From assembly GCF_039543825.1 (NCBI RefSeq), contig NZ_BAABKM010000002.1, positions 1,768,133 to 1,832,132 on the forward strand: a stretch of 64,000 nt of DNA, in the 5' to 3' direction. The DNA comes from Nocardioides conyzicola. GTDB lineage: Bacteria > Actinomycetota > Actinomycetes > Propionibacteriales > Nocardioidaceae. The position numbers and the translations under genes were made by a program. This document shows, piece by piece, positions 23,738 through 32,026 of the stretch. The notes under the pieces were generated by a model. The model did no database searches. It had not been told where the DNA came from and was given only the letters and a program-made list of their open reading frames with translations. Position 1 is the stretch's first letter. Every line of letters starts with the position of its first letter.

Positions 23738-24250
23738 TCAGGCGCCGACGATCTCGACGGTCTCGATGACGACCGGGTCCTTGGGCTTGTCGCCGGGACC
23801 GGTCGGGGTCGTGCCGATGGCGTCGACGACGTCGCGCGACGCCTGGTCGGCGACCTCGCCGAAGATCGTGTGCTTGAAGTTCAGCCACGTCGTCGGTGCG
23901 ACGGTGATGAAGAACTGCGAGCCGTTGGTGCCCGGCCCGGCGTTGGCCATCGCCAGCAGGTAGGGCTTGTCGAAGGTGAGCTCGGGGTGCGGCTCGTCCT
24001 TGAACGTGTAGCCCGGGCCGCCGGTGCCGGTGCCGGTCGGGCAGCCGCCCTGGAGCATGAAGCCCTCGATGACGCGGTGGAAGATCAGGCCGTCGTAGAA
24101 CGGGCCCGTCTTGCCGTTGCCGGCGTCGTACTCCTTGGTGCCCTGGGCGAGCCCGACGAAGTTGTCGACCGTCAGGGGGGCGTGGTTCGGGAACAGGTTG
24201 ATCGTGATGTCGCCCCGGTTGGTCTTCAAGATGGCCTGCTGGTCCGCCAT
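23738..24250 (-). CDS. ppiA: Cyclophilin-type peptidyl-prolyl isomerase
   Basis: 170 residues, cytoplasmic. Cyclophilin landmarks are present: FPNHAPLTVDNFVGLAQG, YDGLIFHRVIEGFMLQGGCP, GGPGYTFKDE, LAMANAGPGTNGSQFFITV and WLNFKHTIFGEV. The catalytic Arg is in FHRVI. It isomerises X-Pro bonds during folding. The length and its place near crgA and pknB agree with mycobacterial PpiA. No signal peptide is present. Confidence 0.95.
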   Translation of the reverse strand: MADQQAILKTNRGDITINLFPNHAPLTVDNFVGLAQGTKEYDAGNGKTGPFYDGLIFHRVIEGFMLQGGCPTGTGTGGPGYTFKDEPHPELTFDKPYLLAMANAGPGTNGSQFFITVAPTTWLNFKHTIFGEVADQASRDVVDAIGTTPTGPGDKPKDPVVIETVEIVGA

Positions 24251-24410
24251 GACTGCCTCTCACGTTTGGTGGGTACACCACGGACGTACGCGGTGCTGTT
24301 GCCGTCCGATCCTCGCACGGTCGACAAGCAGCCCCGCCGCTGGCCGGGCCTCTGGTTCGGTCACCAGTGACATGATCGAACCAGCCAGAGACACGACGAG
24401 AGGAAGCCTC

Positions 24411-25085
24411 ATGGGTCTGCGGAAGAACAAGTCGATCCTCGACCAGGCCGGTGACACGGTCAGCGAGTACGTCGAGCAGGTCAAGCCCCAGCTCGAGGCC
24501 GCGTTCGCGACGGCCCGGGACAAGGCCGGGCCGGTCCTCGCGGACGCACGTGACAAGGCCGGGCCGGTGATCGCCGACGCACGAGCGAAGGCGGCGCCGT
24601 ACGTCGCGGACGCGCGTGACAAGTCCGGTGCCTACATCTCCGACGCGCGCGACAAGGCGGGTCCGGCCATCGCCGCCGGCGCCGCCGTGGCCGCCGAGAA
24701 GATCGCGGCCGGTGCGGCCGCCGCTGCCGAGTTCGCGGCGGACGCCGCGGAGTCCGCGGCCGACAAGGTGGCCGAGGTCGCCGAGCCGAAGAAGAAGGGC
24801 AGCAAGCTCAAGAAGCTGGTGCTGATCACCGGCCTCGCGGCTGCTGCGGCCTTCGTGGTCTCGCGGCTCAAGGGTGGCAAGCAGAGCGAGAACTGGCAGT
24901 CGTCGTACACGCCGACGCCGGCTCCCGCACCGACCCCGGCCCCCACGCACGCAGCCGTGGTGACCGAGGACGACGAGGCCGGCGCCGCGCCCGGCGAGGC
25001 GCTCGCCGACAAGGCGGAGTCGCCCCACCCGGTGACCACCCCCGACGACCCGGCCGACGTGGTCGAGGTCGACGACAAGGCGTAG
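24411..25085 (+). CDS. Ala/Lys-rich protein with 11-residue tandem repeats
   Basis: 224 residues. Residues about 35-90 hold five 11-residue repeats of the type ARDKAGPVLAD (ARDKAGPVLAD, ARDKAGPVIAD, ARAKAAPYVAD, ARDKSGAYISD, ARDKAGPAIAA). An Ala-rich helix follows, then a basic patch (EPKKKGSKLKKL), one membrane helix (VLITGLAAAAAFVVSRL) and a Pro/Thr tail (TPTPAPAPTPAPTHA). Eleven-residue amphipathic repeats are typical of lipid-surface-binding or LEA-like proteins. ATG at 24411 has GAGGAAG upstream. I do not know its function; membrane-surface association is inferred. Confidence 0.7.
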   Translation: MGLRKNKSILDQAGDTVSEYVEQVKPQLEAAFATARDKAGPVLADARDKAGPVIADARAKAAPYVADARDKSGAYISDARDKAGPAIAAGAAVAAEKIAAGAAAAAEFAADAAESAADKVAEVAEPKKKGSKLKKLVLITGLAAAAAFVVSRLKGGKQSENWQSSYTPTPAPAPTPAPTHAAVVTEDDEAGAAPGEALADKAESPHPVTTPDDPADVVEVDDKA

Positions 25086-25088
25086 CCG

Positions 25089-26117
25089 CTAACGCGGACG
25101 GGACCGGCCGGTGGCGATGTCCACCGGCCGGTTCTCGTCTATCCAGGCATCGATCCGCTCCCACCACCCGAAGAGCCACTCGATCCGCTCCTCGCGGCCG
25201 ACCGGGATGTCCGAGCGCGGGATTTGCCACCAGCGCATGATGATCCGCTTGTCCATCGGCAGCTCGCGCCACACCTCACCGACGGTGACCATGTGGTCCA
25301 GCCCGGTGTGCGCCACGAGCACGACGTCCGCGTCGGGCGCGGCGTCCAGCGCCGCGAGGAAGCCACCGGGACGCGGCGCCAGCACGTGGATCATCCGCTC
25401 GGCGCGCTGCGCCATCCGCTCCATCCCCAGCTTGCGGAGTCGGTCGATCGCCTTCTCCCGGCGGTGCGGGGTGAAGTTGCCGCCCTCCGGGAAGATCACG
25501 AACGCGTCGTTGGCGTCGAGCCCGGTCGCCAGGTCGGCGATCTGGGACTCGAGGTCCTGCTCCGGCCCCGGGTTGGGGGTGATGAAGCGGGCGGGGATCC
25601 GGCTGAGCACCACCGAGATCATCGGGTCCCACGCCAGGGTGTCCTTGAGGACCACCCGCGGCTCGCGGTCGTACCACGCCATCAGCGTGTGGATCAGCAC
25701 GAACGAGTCGCCCGGGCCGGCGTGCCGGCAGCAGACCAGGATCGGCCGGCCGGCGTGCTCGAGGGGACCGGGACCCTCGGACTCGATGGTCAGGCGCAGC
25801 ACCCGCCGGGCCTCGCGGAAGAACACCCACATCGTGCCCTGCACCAGGTCGTAGTGGATGCCCTCGAAGTACGGCGTCCGCAGCCGCCACCCGAAGCCGG
25901 ACGCGATCCACAGCCCGAGCATCACCACGAGCAGCAGCGCCTCGCAGGTGAGGTAGACGATCACGATCCACAGGAAGCGCAGCGGGCGCAGCCGTCCGGC
26001 CACGACGGGCGAGAGCGCGGCCGCGCCGATGAGCCAGAACGGCAGCGTGACCCAGACCAGGACGGCCAGGGCGACCACGGCCGGCGCGACCACGCAGCGC
26101 CGCAGCACCCAGATCAC
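25089..26117 (-). CDS. PlsC-like acyltransferase with N-terminal membrane helices
   Basis: 342 residues. Two or three N-terminal membrane helices (VVALAVLVWVTLPFWLIGA, IVIVYLTCEALLLVVMLGLW) precede a glycerolipid acyltransferase domain with the HX4D box in CRHAGPGDS (about residues 131-139), a RF motif (RIPARFITP) and FPEGGNFTPHRREKA. It probably acylates lysophosphatidate or another lipid at the membrane. The start overlaps the stop of the upstream patatin gene by 4 bp, so synthesis and hydrolysis genes are coupled. Its last codons overlap a bidirectional hairpin at 25103-25132. Confidence 0.85.
   Translation of the reverse strand: MIWVLRRCVVAPAVVALAVLVWVTLPFWLIGAAALSPVVAGRLRPLRFLWIVIVYLTCEALLLVVMLGLWIASGFGWRLRTPYFEGIHYDLVQGTMWVFFREARRVLRLTIESEGPGPLEHAGRPILVCCRHAGPGDSFVLIHTLMAWYDREPRVVLKDTLAWDPMISVVLSRIPARFITPNPGPEQDLESQIADLATGLDANDAFVIFPEGGNFTPHRREKAIDRLRKLGMERMAQRAERMIHVLAPRPGGFLAALDAAPDADVVLVAHTGLDHMVTVGEVWRELPMDKRIIMRWWQIPRSDIPVGREERIEWLFGWWERIDAWIDENRPVDIATGRSRPR
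25103..25132. terminator. Bidirectional terminator inside the acyltransferase 3' end
   Basis: ACCGGCCGGTGG and CCACCGGCCGGT form a perfect 12-bp stem with loop CGATGT. It lies 18 bp past the stop of the plus-strand repeat gene, with TCTCGTCT following. The same bases encode the last codons (RPVDIATG) of the convergent acyltransferase. Confidence 0.7.
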
Positions 26118-26944
26118 GGGCTGAGGTGCTCGTCGAGGTAGGCCACGGTCGCCTCGTAGGTCAGGTCGATCCGCTCCTGCATGCCGGAGAAGTCACGGGT
26201 CCCGAGCACGCTGTCGTCCTTGCCGGACGTGCCCCGGGCCGGCAGCACGTGCGCCTCGACGCTGGCCGGGAGCTCCTCGAGCTCGCGGTTGAACCGGTGC
26301 CGCCGGGCGATCTCGAAGGAGACCTTGGCGACCTCCCACGGACGCTTGGGCACCGTCAGCGGACGGTCGATCCGGCCGACCTGGAGCACGAAGACCCGCG
26401 AGGCACCGAGCTGGACGGCGCGACCGAGCGGGATCGAGTTCACGATGCCGCCGTCGAGGTAGTGCTCGTCACCGACCTTCGCCGGCGGCAGCAGCCCCGG
26501 TACGGCGGCGCTCGCGACGACCGCGTCGACGACCGGACCGGAGTCGAACCAGTGCTCGGCGGCCCGCTCGATGCTGGCCGCACACACCTGGAACCGGATG
26601 GGCAGCTCCTCGAAGGTGAGGTCGCCGAACTCGTCGACCAGCGCCTGCTTCAGGGGAGCGGACGACCAGAGGTGGGTGCCGGTCGACACGGCCCGGCGCA
26701 CGGTCCGCAGCGGGCTGTCGCCGTACACGTCGGCGCCACCGGCGGCCGCGCCCTCCCAGAGGGCGGTGAGCTTGGGGATGACCGAGGGGTCGGGGTCCCG
26801 CGCGACCATCGCGCCGTTCAGGGCGCCGATGCTGGTGCCGAGGACCAGGTCGGGGGCGATGTCGCGCTCGAAGAGCGCCCGCAGCATGCCGACCTCGACG
26901 GCGCCGAGGACGCCACCGCCGCCGAGGACGAAGGCGGTGGTCAT
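26114..26944 (-). CDS. Patatin-like phospholipase
   Basis: 276 residues. Patatin motifs: oxyanion GGGGVLGAVEVGML (residues 8-21), nucleophile GTSIG (Ser about 40) and catalytic Asp in YLDGGIVNS. Family members hydrolyse phospholipid or other acyl esters using a Ser-Asp dyad. The protein has no signal peptide, so it acts on the inner side of the membrane or in the cytosol. It overlaps the acyltransferase start by 4 bp and follows the DUF3817 gene by 7 bp, forming an operon on the minus strand. Confidence 0.9.
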   Translation of the reverse strand: MTTAFVLGGGGVLGAVEVGMLRALFERDIAPDLVLGTSIGALNGAMVARDPDPSVIPKLTALWEGAAAGGADVYGDSPLRTVRRAVSTGTHLWSSAPLKQALVDEFGDLTFEELPIRFQVCAASIERAAEHWFDSGPVVDAVVASAAVPGLLPPAKVGDEHYLDGGIVNSIPLGRAVQLGASRVFVLQVGRIDRPLTVPKRPWEVAKVSFEIARRHRFNRELEELPASVEAHVLPARGTSGKDDSVLGTRDFSGMQERIDLTYEATVAYLDEHLSP

Positions 26945-26951
26945 GGGCGGG

Positions 26952-27296
26952 TCACGCTGGAGAGGATGCCACGAGCTCCGGGTTCTCGGCTCGCACCTTC
27001 TGGGTGACCTTGTGCTCGACCCAGAAGATCAGCAGCGGGACCAGGCCGGCGATCAGCATCAGCAGCGTGAACGCGACCGACCAGCGCGCCCGGCGGGCCA
27101 GGAAGAAGGCCACCACGACGTACACCATGAAGAGCCAGCCGTGGAAGAGCCACATGATGCTGGCGCTCTCGCCGAACTGCTGCAGGCTGCTGCCCTCGGT
27201 GGCGAGGTACTTCAGCGGCAGGGCGACGAGCGCGCAGAAGGCGAGCAGCACGCCGACGACCAGGGCCAGCACGCGGTAGGCGTTGAACAGCTTCAC
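26952..27296 (-). CDS. DUF3817 membrane protein
   Basis: 114 residues with three membrane helices. The order is FNAYRVLALVVGVLLAFCAL, then FHGWLFMVYVVVAFFLA with the family's HGW, then FTLLMLIAGLVPLLIFWVEH. DUF3817 proteins are small actinobacterial membrane proteins of unknown function, and several are neighbours of SURF1 or lipid genes. It is 9 bp downstream of the SURF1 gene and 7 bp upstream of the patatin gene, so it is mid-operon. Confidence 0.88.
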   Translation of the reverse strand: MKLFNAYRVLALVVGVLLAFCALVALPLKYLATEGSSLQQFGESASIMWLFHGWLFMVYVVVAFFLARRARWSVAFTLLMLIAGLVPLLIFWVEHKVTQKVRAENPELVASSPA

Positions 27297-27305
27297 GGGG
27301 CCAGC

Positions 27306-28055
27306 CTACGGATCGGTCGAGGCGGCCTCGGCGGACTCCGTCGCGAGCGCCCCTTCCGCTGTCGTGTCCGTCACCCACCGCCACCAGATGAAGGCGGCGA
27401 AGAGGCCGAAGAACCACCACTCGATGGCGTAGAGCAGGTTGCGGATCCCGGTGAACGCGCCGACGTCGGGGAGCTGGGAGACGCTCGCCGCGTCCATGCC
27501 GGTCTCCGGCTCGGAGGCGACGCCGTACGCACCGTAGAGGTCCTGGTCGACGTGCTGGATGAGGTCGGCGATGCGCAGCTGCGGGAGGACGTCGTCGCTG
27601 GGGTCCTGGTCGGTCTCGCCGGTGCCCTCGGGCGGCTGGAGCAGGGCGACCAGGCTGGTCTCGCCGCTCGGCGGCGCCGGGGCGTCGTCCGGGTCCGCGA
27701 CCCACCCGCGGACGACGGGCAGGGCCGAGTCGCTGCCGTCGACGGTGAGCGGCGTGACCACCCAGTAGCCGTCGTGCCCGTCGTGCTCGCGGCCGGAGAC
27801 GTAGACCGTGCCGTCCGGCACCCAGGTGCCCGACACCGACACCGGCTGCCCGACCCGGTTGCCGGGGAAGGGGTCGTCGGGTCCCATCACGTCCTCGAGC
27901 GGCATCGGGTCGGCGTGGGTGAGGTCGGCGGCCTCGGCGGCGCGATGGGCCTGCCACGCGTCGTACTGCCAGACGCCGAGGCCGCCTGCGATGGCGACGA
28001 GGACGACCGCCAACAGGTGCGCGCCCCAGTAGCGCGGGGCGAGCGGACTGGGCAC
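27306..28055 (-). CDS. SURF1 family cytochrome oxidase assembly protein
   Basis: 249 residues with the SURF1 layout: N-terminal helix (YWGAHLLAVVLVAIAGGLGV, then WQYDAWQ), an outside domain (PVSVSGTWVPDGTVYVSG, YWVVTPLTV, VVRGWV) and a C-terminal helix (YAIEWWFFGLFAAFIWW). SURF1 assists heme a insertion into aa3-type cytochrome c oxidase, indicating aerobic respiration. It is the first gene of a minus-strand operon SURF1-DUF3817-patatin-acyltransferase; co-function beyond the membrane location is not evident. Confidence 0.88.
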   Translation of the reverse strand: MPSPLAPRYWGAHLLAVVLVAIAGGLGVWQYDAWQAHRAAEAADLTHADPMPLEDVMGPDDPFPGNRVGQPVSVSGTWVPDGTVYVSGREHDGHDGYWVVTPLTVDGSDSALPVVRGWVADPDDAPAPPSGETSLVALLQPPEGTGETDQDPSDDVLPQLRIADLIQHVDQDLYGAYGVASEPETGMDAASVSQLPDVGAFTGIRNLLYAIEWWFFGLFAAFIWWRWVTDTTAEGALATESAEAASTDP

Positions 28056-28106
28056 GCCATCAGCGTACGCAGCCCACCCGCCCCGCTCCCGCGGTGGGTT
28101 CCGCGC

Positions 28107-29150
28107 CTACTTCTTGTGCTTCTTGGCCTTCACCACGACGGTCTTGGTCGCCTTGGCGGCGTTGTAGGCCCCCGCCGCCGCGAACGACACCGTCACCTTG
28201 TGCTTGCCGGGCTTGAGCTTCGGCAGCGTGAACGTGGCCAGGCCCGAGCGCAGCACGCCCTGCTGCGCGCGCAGCTTGTCCACCGCGAACGTCACCACGC
28301 CGCCGACCAGGGCGGTGCCGGACGTGACGTTGACGTACGCCTTCGGGCGCTGGCCCTGCAGGACCTTGCCGGGCAGCGACAGCTTGATGCGCGGGGTGAG
28401 CCTGTTGATCTTGACGGCCGCGGTCGTGAAGGGGGGCGGCGTGGCGCCGGCTCCCATGGTGGAGAACAACAGCGACAGGAGCACCGGGTAGGTGACCGTG
28501 GCGCTGATCGTGGAGCCCGCGTCGCCACCGGTCGGGGTGTACGACGGCCCGGTCACGCCGATCGGGCCGCCGTTGCGGTTCCACGTCACGACGGGGTCGG
28601 ACGACAGGCCCAGGCCGAGGCCGCCCATGCCGCTCAGCGCCGCGCCCAGCTCGGTGAGCGAGCTGGGGACCGAGACCGTCAGCGCCCGGCCGACGCCCGG
28701 CGTGCCGTTCAGCTTCGGGGTCGCGATGGTGACGGTCAGCGGCGCCGTGGCACCGTCGCCGATGGTCAGGGCACCGGCGCCGACGGCGAGACCCGCCCCG
28801 CCCAACAGCGTCGTGATCGAGCAGGTGGCCAGGCCGACGCAGGTCAGTCCGGCCCAACCGCCCATGACCAGGACGCCGTACGTGCCGGCCGGGACCTCCT
28901 CCGCGAACGAGGAGGCCGCCACGGGAGTGCCGCCGCCGTCGGGGACGCCGAGAGAGACGGGTCCGGACCCGTCGGAGGGGACCAGCTCGACCGCGCCCGT
29001 CACGGGGTGACCCAGGTCGTCGACGAGGGTGAGGGCGATGATCCCGTTGCCCGGGTCGACCGCGTTCGCCGGCGTGGCGACCGCGACGGTACCCAGGATG
29101 AGCGCAGCGGCGGCGAACACAGCCGTCAGCCGCGGGAGACGTGAGCGCAC
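28107..29150 (-). CDS. Secreted Ig-like protein, paralogue 1
   Basis: 347 residues with signal peptide (RLTAVFAAAALILGTVAVAT, cleavage after PANA). Near the N-terminus the sequence IIALTLVDDLGHPVTGAVEL resembles a carboxypeptidase-regulatory or collagen-binding Cna-B-like fold; AGTYGVLVMGGWAGLTCVGL contains paired Cys. Two bacterial Ig-like domains follow (LNGTPGVGRALTVSVPSSLT ... PVVTWNRNGGPIG; and QGQRPKAYVNVTSGTALVGG) and a Lys-rich C-terminus. Its architecture matches the protein at 33647-34678, so the two are paralogues 4.5 kb apart. Function unknown; cell-surface adhesion or matrix role is a guess. Confidence 0.75.
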   Translation of the reverse strand: MRSRLPRLTAVFAAAALILGTVAVATPANAVDPGNGIIALTLVDDLGHPVTGAVELVPSDGSGPVSLGVPDGGGTPVAASSFAEEVPAGTYGVLVMGGWAGLTCVGLATCSITTLLGGAGLAVGAGALTIGDGATAPLTVTIATPKLNGTPGVGRALTVSVPSSLTELGAALSGMGGLGLGLSSDPVVTWNRNGGPIGVTGPSYTPTGGDAGSTISATVTYPVLLSLLFSTMGAGATPPPFTTAAVKINRLTPRIKLSLPGKVLQGQRPKAYVNVTSGTALVGGVVTFAVDKLRAQQGVLRSGLATFTLPKLKPGKHKVTVSFAAAGAYNAAKATKTVVVKAKKHKK

Positions 29151-29287
29151 AGTGGCTCCTTGGAACTAGGGATTCCCGAGAGGACAGAGTCCGTCCGATT
29201 CAATCGGAACCCCAAGGCGTTCCGGGTCAGAACGCCCTGATCCGTCCAGATGGTCCAGACCCGGGTCCGTGACGACGACTCTCATAC

Positions 29288-29329
29288 TGGTCAGACCACT
29301 TGACCACCGCCGGTCGGCGTGCCTACGGT
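29288..29329 (+). promoter_or_regulatory. FadR-type operator and promoter of a leaderless gene
   Basis: TGGTCAGACCA (29288-29298) has the TGGTC-n-GACCA symmetry of FadR-family operators. TTGACC (29300-29305) and TACGGT (29324-29329) follow with an 18-bp spacer. Initiation about 7 bp past the -10 box would fall on the ATG at 29337, so the mRNA is probably leaderless. The operator touches the -35 box, which suits repression by the gene's own product. Confidence 0.55.
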
Positions 29330-29336
29330 GCCTCCC

Positions 29337-30056
29337 ATGCCTCTGCAGCCGGTCCACCGCCGCTCCGTGCCCGACGAGGTCTTCGACCAGGTGCTCGCCG
29401 AGGTCGTCGACGGCGGCATCGGCGCCGGCGAGACGCTGCCCAGCGAGCGGCGACTGGCCGAGGTGCTCGGCGTGTCCCGACCCGCCGTGCGCGAGGCCCT
29501 GCAGCGGATGACGCAGACTCGGCTGCTCGATGTCCGGCACGGCGGCGCCACCACGGTCCGCGACTTCCGGCGGTACGGCGGCCTCGACCTGCTCCCGCTC
29601 CTCCTGGTGCGCGGTGGGGTCATCGACCCGGCGGTCGCCCGCAGCATCCTCGAGGCCCGCCTCGTCGTCGGTCCGGGGGCCGCCGCCCTGGCGGCCGAGC
29701 GCGGCGGCCCGGCGCTCGAGGCCCTGCTCGCGGAGACCGTGGACGCGCTGGCCGCGACCGACGACGCCGTCGAGCAACAGCAGCACGCCCTGGCGTACTG
29801 GGACCAGGTGGTCGACGCCGCGGACTCGATCGTCTTCCGGCTGATGTTCAACAGCCTGCGCGCGGCCTACGAGCCGGCGCTCGAGGCGCTGGCGCCGCTG
29901 ATGGCCGCAGAGGTGGGCCAGCCCGGCGCCTACCGGCTGCTCGCCACCGCGATCGGCGCCGGCGACCCGGAGACCGCACGGGCCGCCGCCGACCGGGTGC
30001 TGCGGCCCGCGACGACCACCATCCTGTCCGCCCTCGAGGCCCTGGAGGAGTCATGA
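29337..30056 (+). CDS. FadR/GntR family transcriptional regulator
   Basis: 239 residues from ATG 29337 (an upstream GTG at 29319 would lie inside the promoter). The winged HTH is at residues 12-75: VFDQVLAEVVDGGIGAGETL, PSERRLAEVLGVSRPAVREA, LQRMTQTRLLDVRHGGAT. A FadR-type (FCD-like) all-helical effector domain follows. The operator at 29288 fits autoregulation. The hydroxylase gene overlaps its stop by 4 bp, so the ligand may be an acyl compound. This is inference from operator type and context. Confidence 0.85.
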   Translation: MPLQPVHRRSVPDEVFDQVLAEVVDGGIGAGETLPSERRLAEVLGVSRPAVREALQRMTQTRLLDVRHGGATTVRDFRRYGGLDLLPLLLVRGGVIDPAVARSILEARLVVGPGAAALAAERGGPALEALLAETVDALAATDDAVEQQQHALAYWDQVVDAADSIVFRLMFNSLRAAYEPALEALAPLMAAEVGQPGAYRLLATAIGAGDPETARAAADRVLRPATTTILSALEALEES

Positions 30057-30778
30057 GCGACGCATCCCCCGACATCGAGCGGCTGGCGGCGCAACGGCTG
30101 GCCGCCGACGAGCAGCGCATCACCGGCTCCCGCCGTACCCTCGTCTCCCTCGGTGGCGCCTGGCGGGCCTTCTGGCGGGCGCCGAGCCCCTGGATGATCT
30201 CGGCGTTCCTGGTGGCCGCCGTGATCGGGCGCGTCGCAGCGGGCTCCGGGGCGTGGTGGGAGCTGCTGGTCCCCGTCGGTCTGGTCGCGCTCTTCCCGCT
30301 GATCGAGTGGGTCATCCACGTCTGCATCCTGCACTGGCGCCCGCGCCGCCTCGGCCCGGTCGAGGTCGACTCGCTGCTCGCCCGCAAGCACCGCGCACAC
30401 CACGCCGACCCGCGCGACCTGCCGCTGGTGTTCATCCCGTGGCCCGCGCTCGCCTGGCTGCTCCCGTCGTACGTCGTGGTCGCGTGGCTCGCGACACCGA
30501 CCACGACGAGCATGCTCACCCTGCTGGTCTCCGTCTACGGGATCAAGCTCGGCTACGAATGGACCCACTACCTCGTGCACAGCGACTACCGGCCGCGCAG
30601 CCGGTGGTTCCGATCGGTGTGGCGCAACCACCGGCTGCACCACTACAAGAACGAGCACTACTGGTTCACGGTCACCACGGCCGGGACCGCGGACCGGCTG
30701 CTCGGCACCTACCCCGATCCCGCGTCGGTCCAGACCTCTCCCACCGTCCGGTCGCTGCACGCGCGCGAAGGGCTCTGA
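30053..30778 (+). CDS. Fatty acid hydroxylase / sterol desaturase family protein
   Basis: 241 residues with several membrane helices (PWMISAFLVAAVIGRVAAGS, WWELLVPVGLVALFPLIEWV). The diiron His clusters of the superfamily are visible: EWVIHVCILH, KHRAHHADP, EWTHYLVHSDY and NHRLHHYKNEHYW. Such enzymes hydroxylate or desaturate lipid chains using O2 and electrons from a reductase. It is translationally coupled to the FadR-like regulator (4-bp overlap), so its expression is probably controlled by it. The exact lipid substrate is not deducible. Confidence 0.88.
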   Translation: MSDASPDIERLAAQRLAADEQRITGSRRTLVSLGGAWRAFWRAPSPWMISAFLVAAVIGRVAAGSGAWWELLVPVGLVALFPLIEWVIHVCILHWRPRRLGPVEVDSLLARKHRAHHADPRDLPLVFIPWPALAWLLPSYVVVAWLATPTTTSMLTLLVSVYGIKLGYEWTHYLVHSDYRPRSRWFRSVWRNHRLHHYKNEHYWFTVTTAGTADRLLGTYPDPASVQTSPTVRSLHAREGL

Positions 30779-30797
30779 GGGCGGCAGGATCGCGGGC

Positions 30798-31598
30798 ATG
30801 ACCATCCGTCACCTCAACTGCGCGACCATGCACCCTGTCGGGTCGTTCGGTGGCCGGGTCGCGCCGACCTCGATGGTCGCCCACTGCCTGCTGGTCGAGC
30901 GGCCCGCCGGCCTGCTGCTCGTCGACACCGGGTTCGGCACCGCCGACGTCGCCGACCCGCGCCGGCTCGGCCAGCCCTTCCGCGCGATCGTGCGCCCCGA
31001 GCTGCTCGCCGCGGAGACGGCGCTCGCGCAGGTCACCGCCCTCGGGTACGCCGCCGCGGACGTCACCGACATCGCGCTGACCCACCTCGACCTCGACCAC
31101 GTGGGCGGCATCTCGGACTTCCCCGGCGCCCGAGTCCACGTGTTCGCCGACGAGCACGACGCCGCGCTGCACCCGACCTTCCAGGAGAAGGCCCGCTACC
31201 TGCCGGTGCAGTGGGCGCACGGTCCCGACTGGGTGCGCCACGACGTGCCCGGCGACGCGTGGTTCGGCTTCGGGTCCGTCACCGCGCTCGACGACGACGT
31301 GCTGCTGATCCCTCTCCAGGGCCACACCCGCGGGCACTGCGGCGTCGCCGTACGCCGTCCCGACGGCGGCTGGCTGCTGCACGCCGGCGACTCGTACTTC
31401 CACGCGTCGGAGAAGCTCACGCCGCCGGCCCCGCCGTTCGGGCTCAAGGTCTTCCAGCGGCTGATGGGCGTCGACGACAAGCGGCGGCTGGCCAACCAGG
31501 CCCGGCTCCAGGAGCTGCAGCGGGCCCACTCCGACGAGGTGACGATCTTCTGCGCCCACGACGCCGACGAGCTCGCGGCGTTCGGCGGTGGCGCCTAG
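30798..31598 (+). CDS. Metallo-beta-lactamase fold hydrolase
   Basis: 266 residues. The motif THLDLDHVGG is the HxHxDH-type metal site (here H-L-D-L-D-H), and further ligands are in GHTRGHCGVAV and LLHAGDSYFH. The N-terminus (MTIRHLNCATMHPVGSFGG) and the substrate loop resemble lactonase-like members of the family, but quorum-quenching activity cannot be claimed. It starts 19 bp after the hydroxylase gene and may belong to the same transcript. Its stop overlaps the convergent MarR gene by 4 bp. Confidence 0.85.
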   Translation: MTIRHLNCATMHPVGSFGGRVAPTSMVAHCLLVERPAGLLLVDTGFGTADVADPRRLGQPFRAIVRPELLAAETALAQVTALGYAAADVTDIALTHLDLDHVGGISDFPGARVHVFADEHDAALHPTFQEKARYLPVQWAHGPDWVRHDVPGDAWFGFGSVTALDDDVLLIPLQGHTRGHCGVAVRRPDGGWLLHAGDSYFHASEKLTPPAPPFGLKVFQRLMGVDDKRRLANQARLQELQRAHSDEVTIFCAHDADELAAFGGGA

Positions 31599-31999
31599 CT
31601 GCCCCAGGTCCGGCTCAGCACGAGCCGGTGAGTGGGCAGCGCCTGCTGGTAGACCTGCGTCCCCTTCTTCGTGAGGCAGACGAAGACGGCGCGCCGGTCG
31701 TCGGCGCACATGCTGCGCTCGACGAGTCCGTCGCGCTCGAGCCGCGCGACCGCCCGCGAGAGAGCACTCTGGCTGAGGTGGATGTCGCCGGCGAGGTCGC
31801 TCATGCGGTACTGCCCACAGTTCGCGTCGACCACCCGCTCGAGCACCTCGAACTCACTCAGCCCGATCTCGTGGTCGTCCTGGAGAGCCTTCTCCAGGGC
31901 GCAGCTCACGGCCGCGTGTCGCTCGAGCAGCTCGCGCCACTCGTCGACCAGCCCCGCCGACGGGTCGTCGGAGGTCGACGTTGTGGTGGGACGAGCCAT
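31595..31999 (-). CDS. MarR family transcriptional regulator
   Basis: 134 residues. Winged HTH with MSDLAGDIHLSQSALSRAVA and LERDGLVERS, then MCADDRRAVFVCLTKKG, matching the MarR wing (DxRRxxVxLT). It is divergent from the MFS transporter gene, with a long inverted repeat between them at 32027-32063. It therefore most likely represses the transporter and itself until an aromatic or toxic ligand is bound. A short Thr/Ser-rich N-terminus precedes the domain. Confidence 0.9.
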   Translation of the reverse strand: MARPTTTSTSDDPSAGLVDEWRELLERHAAVSCALEKALQDDHEIGLSEFEVLERVVDANCGQYRMSDLAGDIHLSQSALSRAVARLERDGLVERSMCADDRRAVFVCLTKKGTQVYQQALPTHRLVLSRTWGS

Positions 32000-32026
32000 G
32001 ACCGGATGGTAACGCGCGCGCTACAT

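Noticed and set aside
30798-31598. Naming the MBL-fold enzyme an acyl-homoserine lactonase
   Set aside because: The fold and HLDLDH site are shared by many hydrolases; no residue specific for AHL lactonases could be established.
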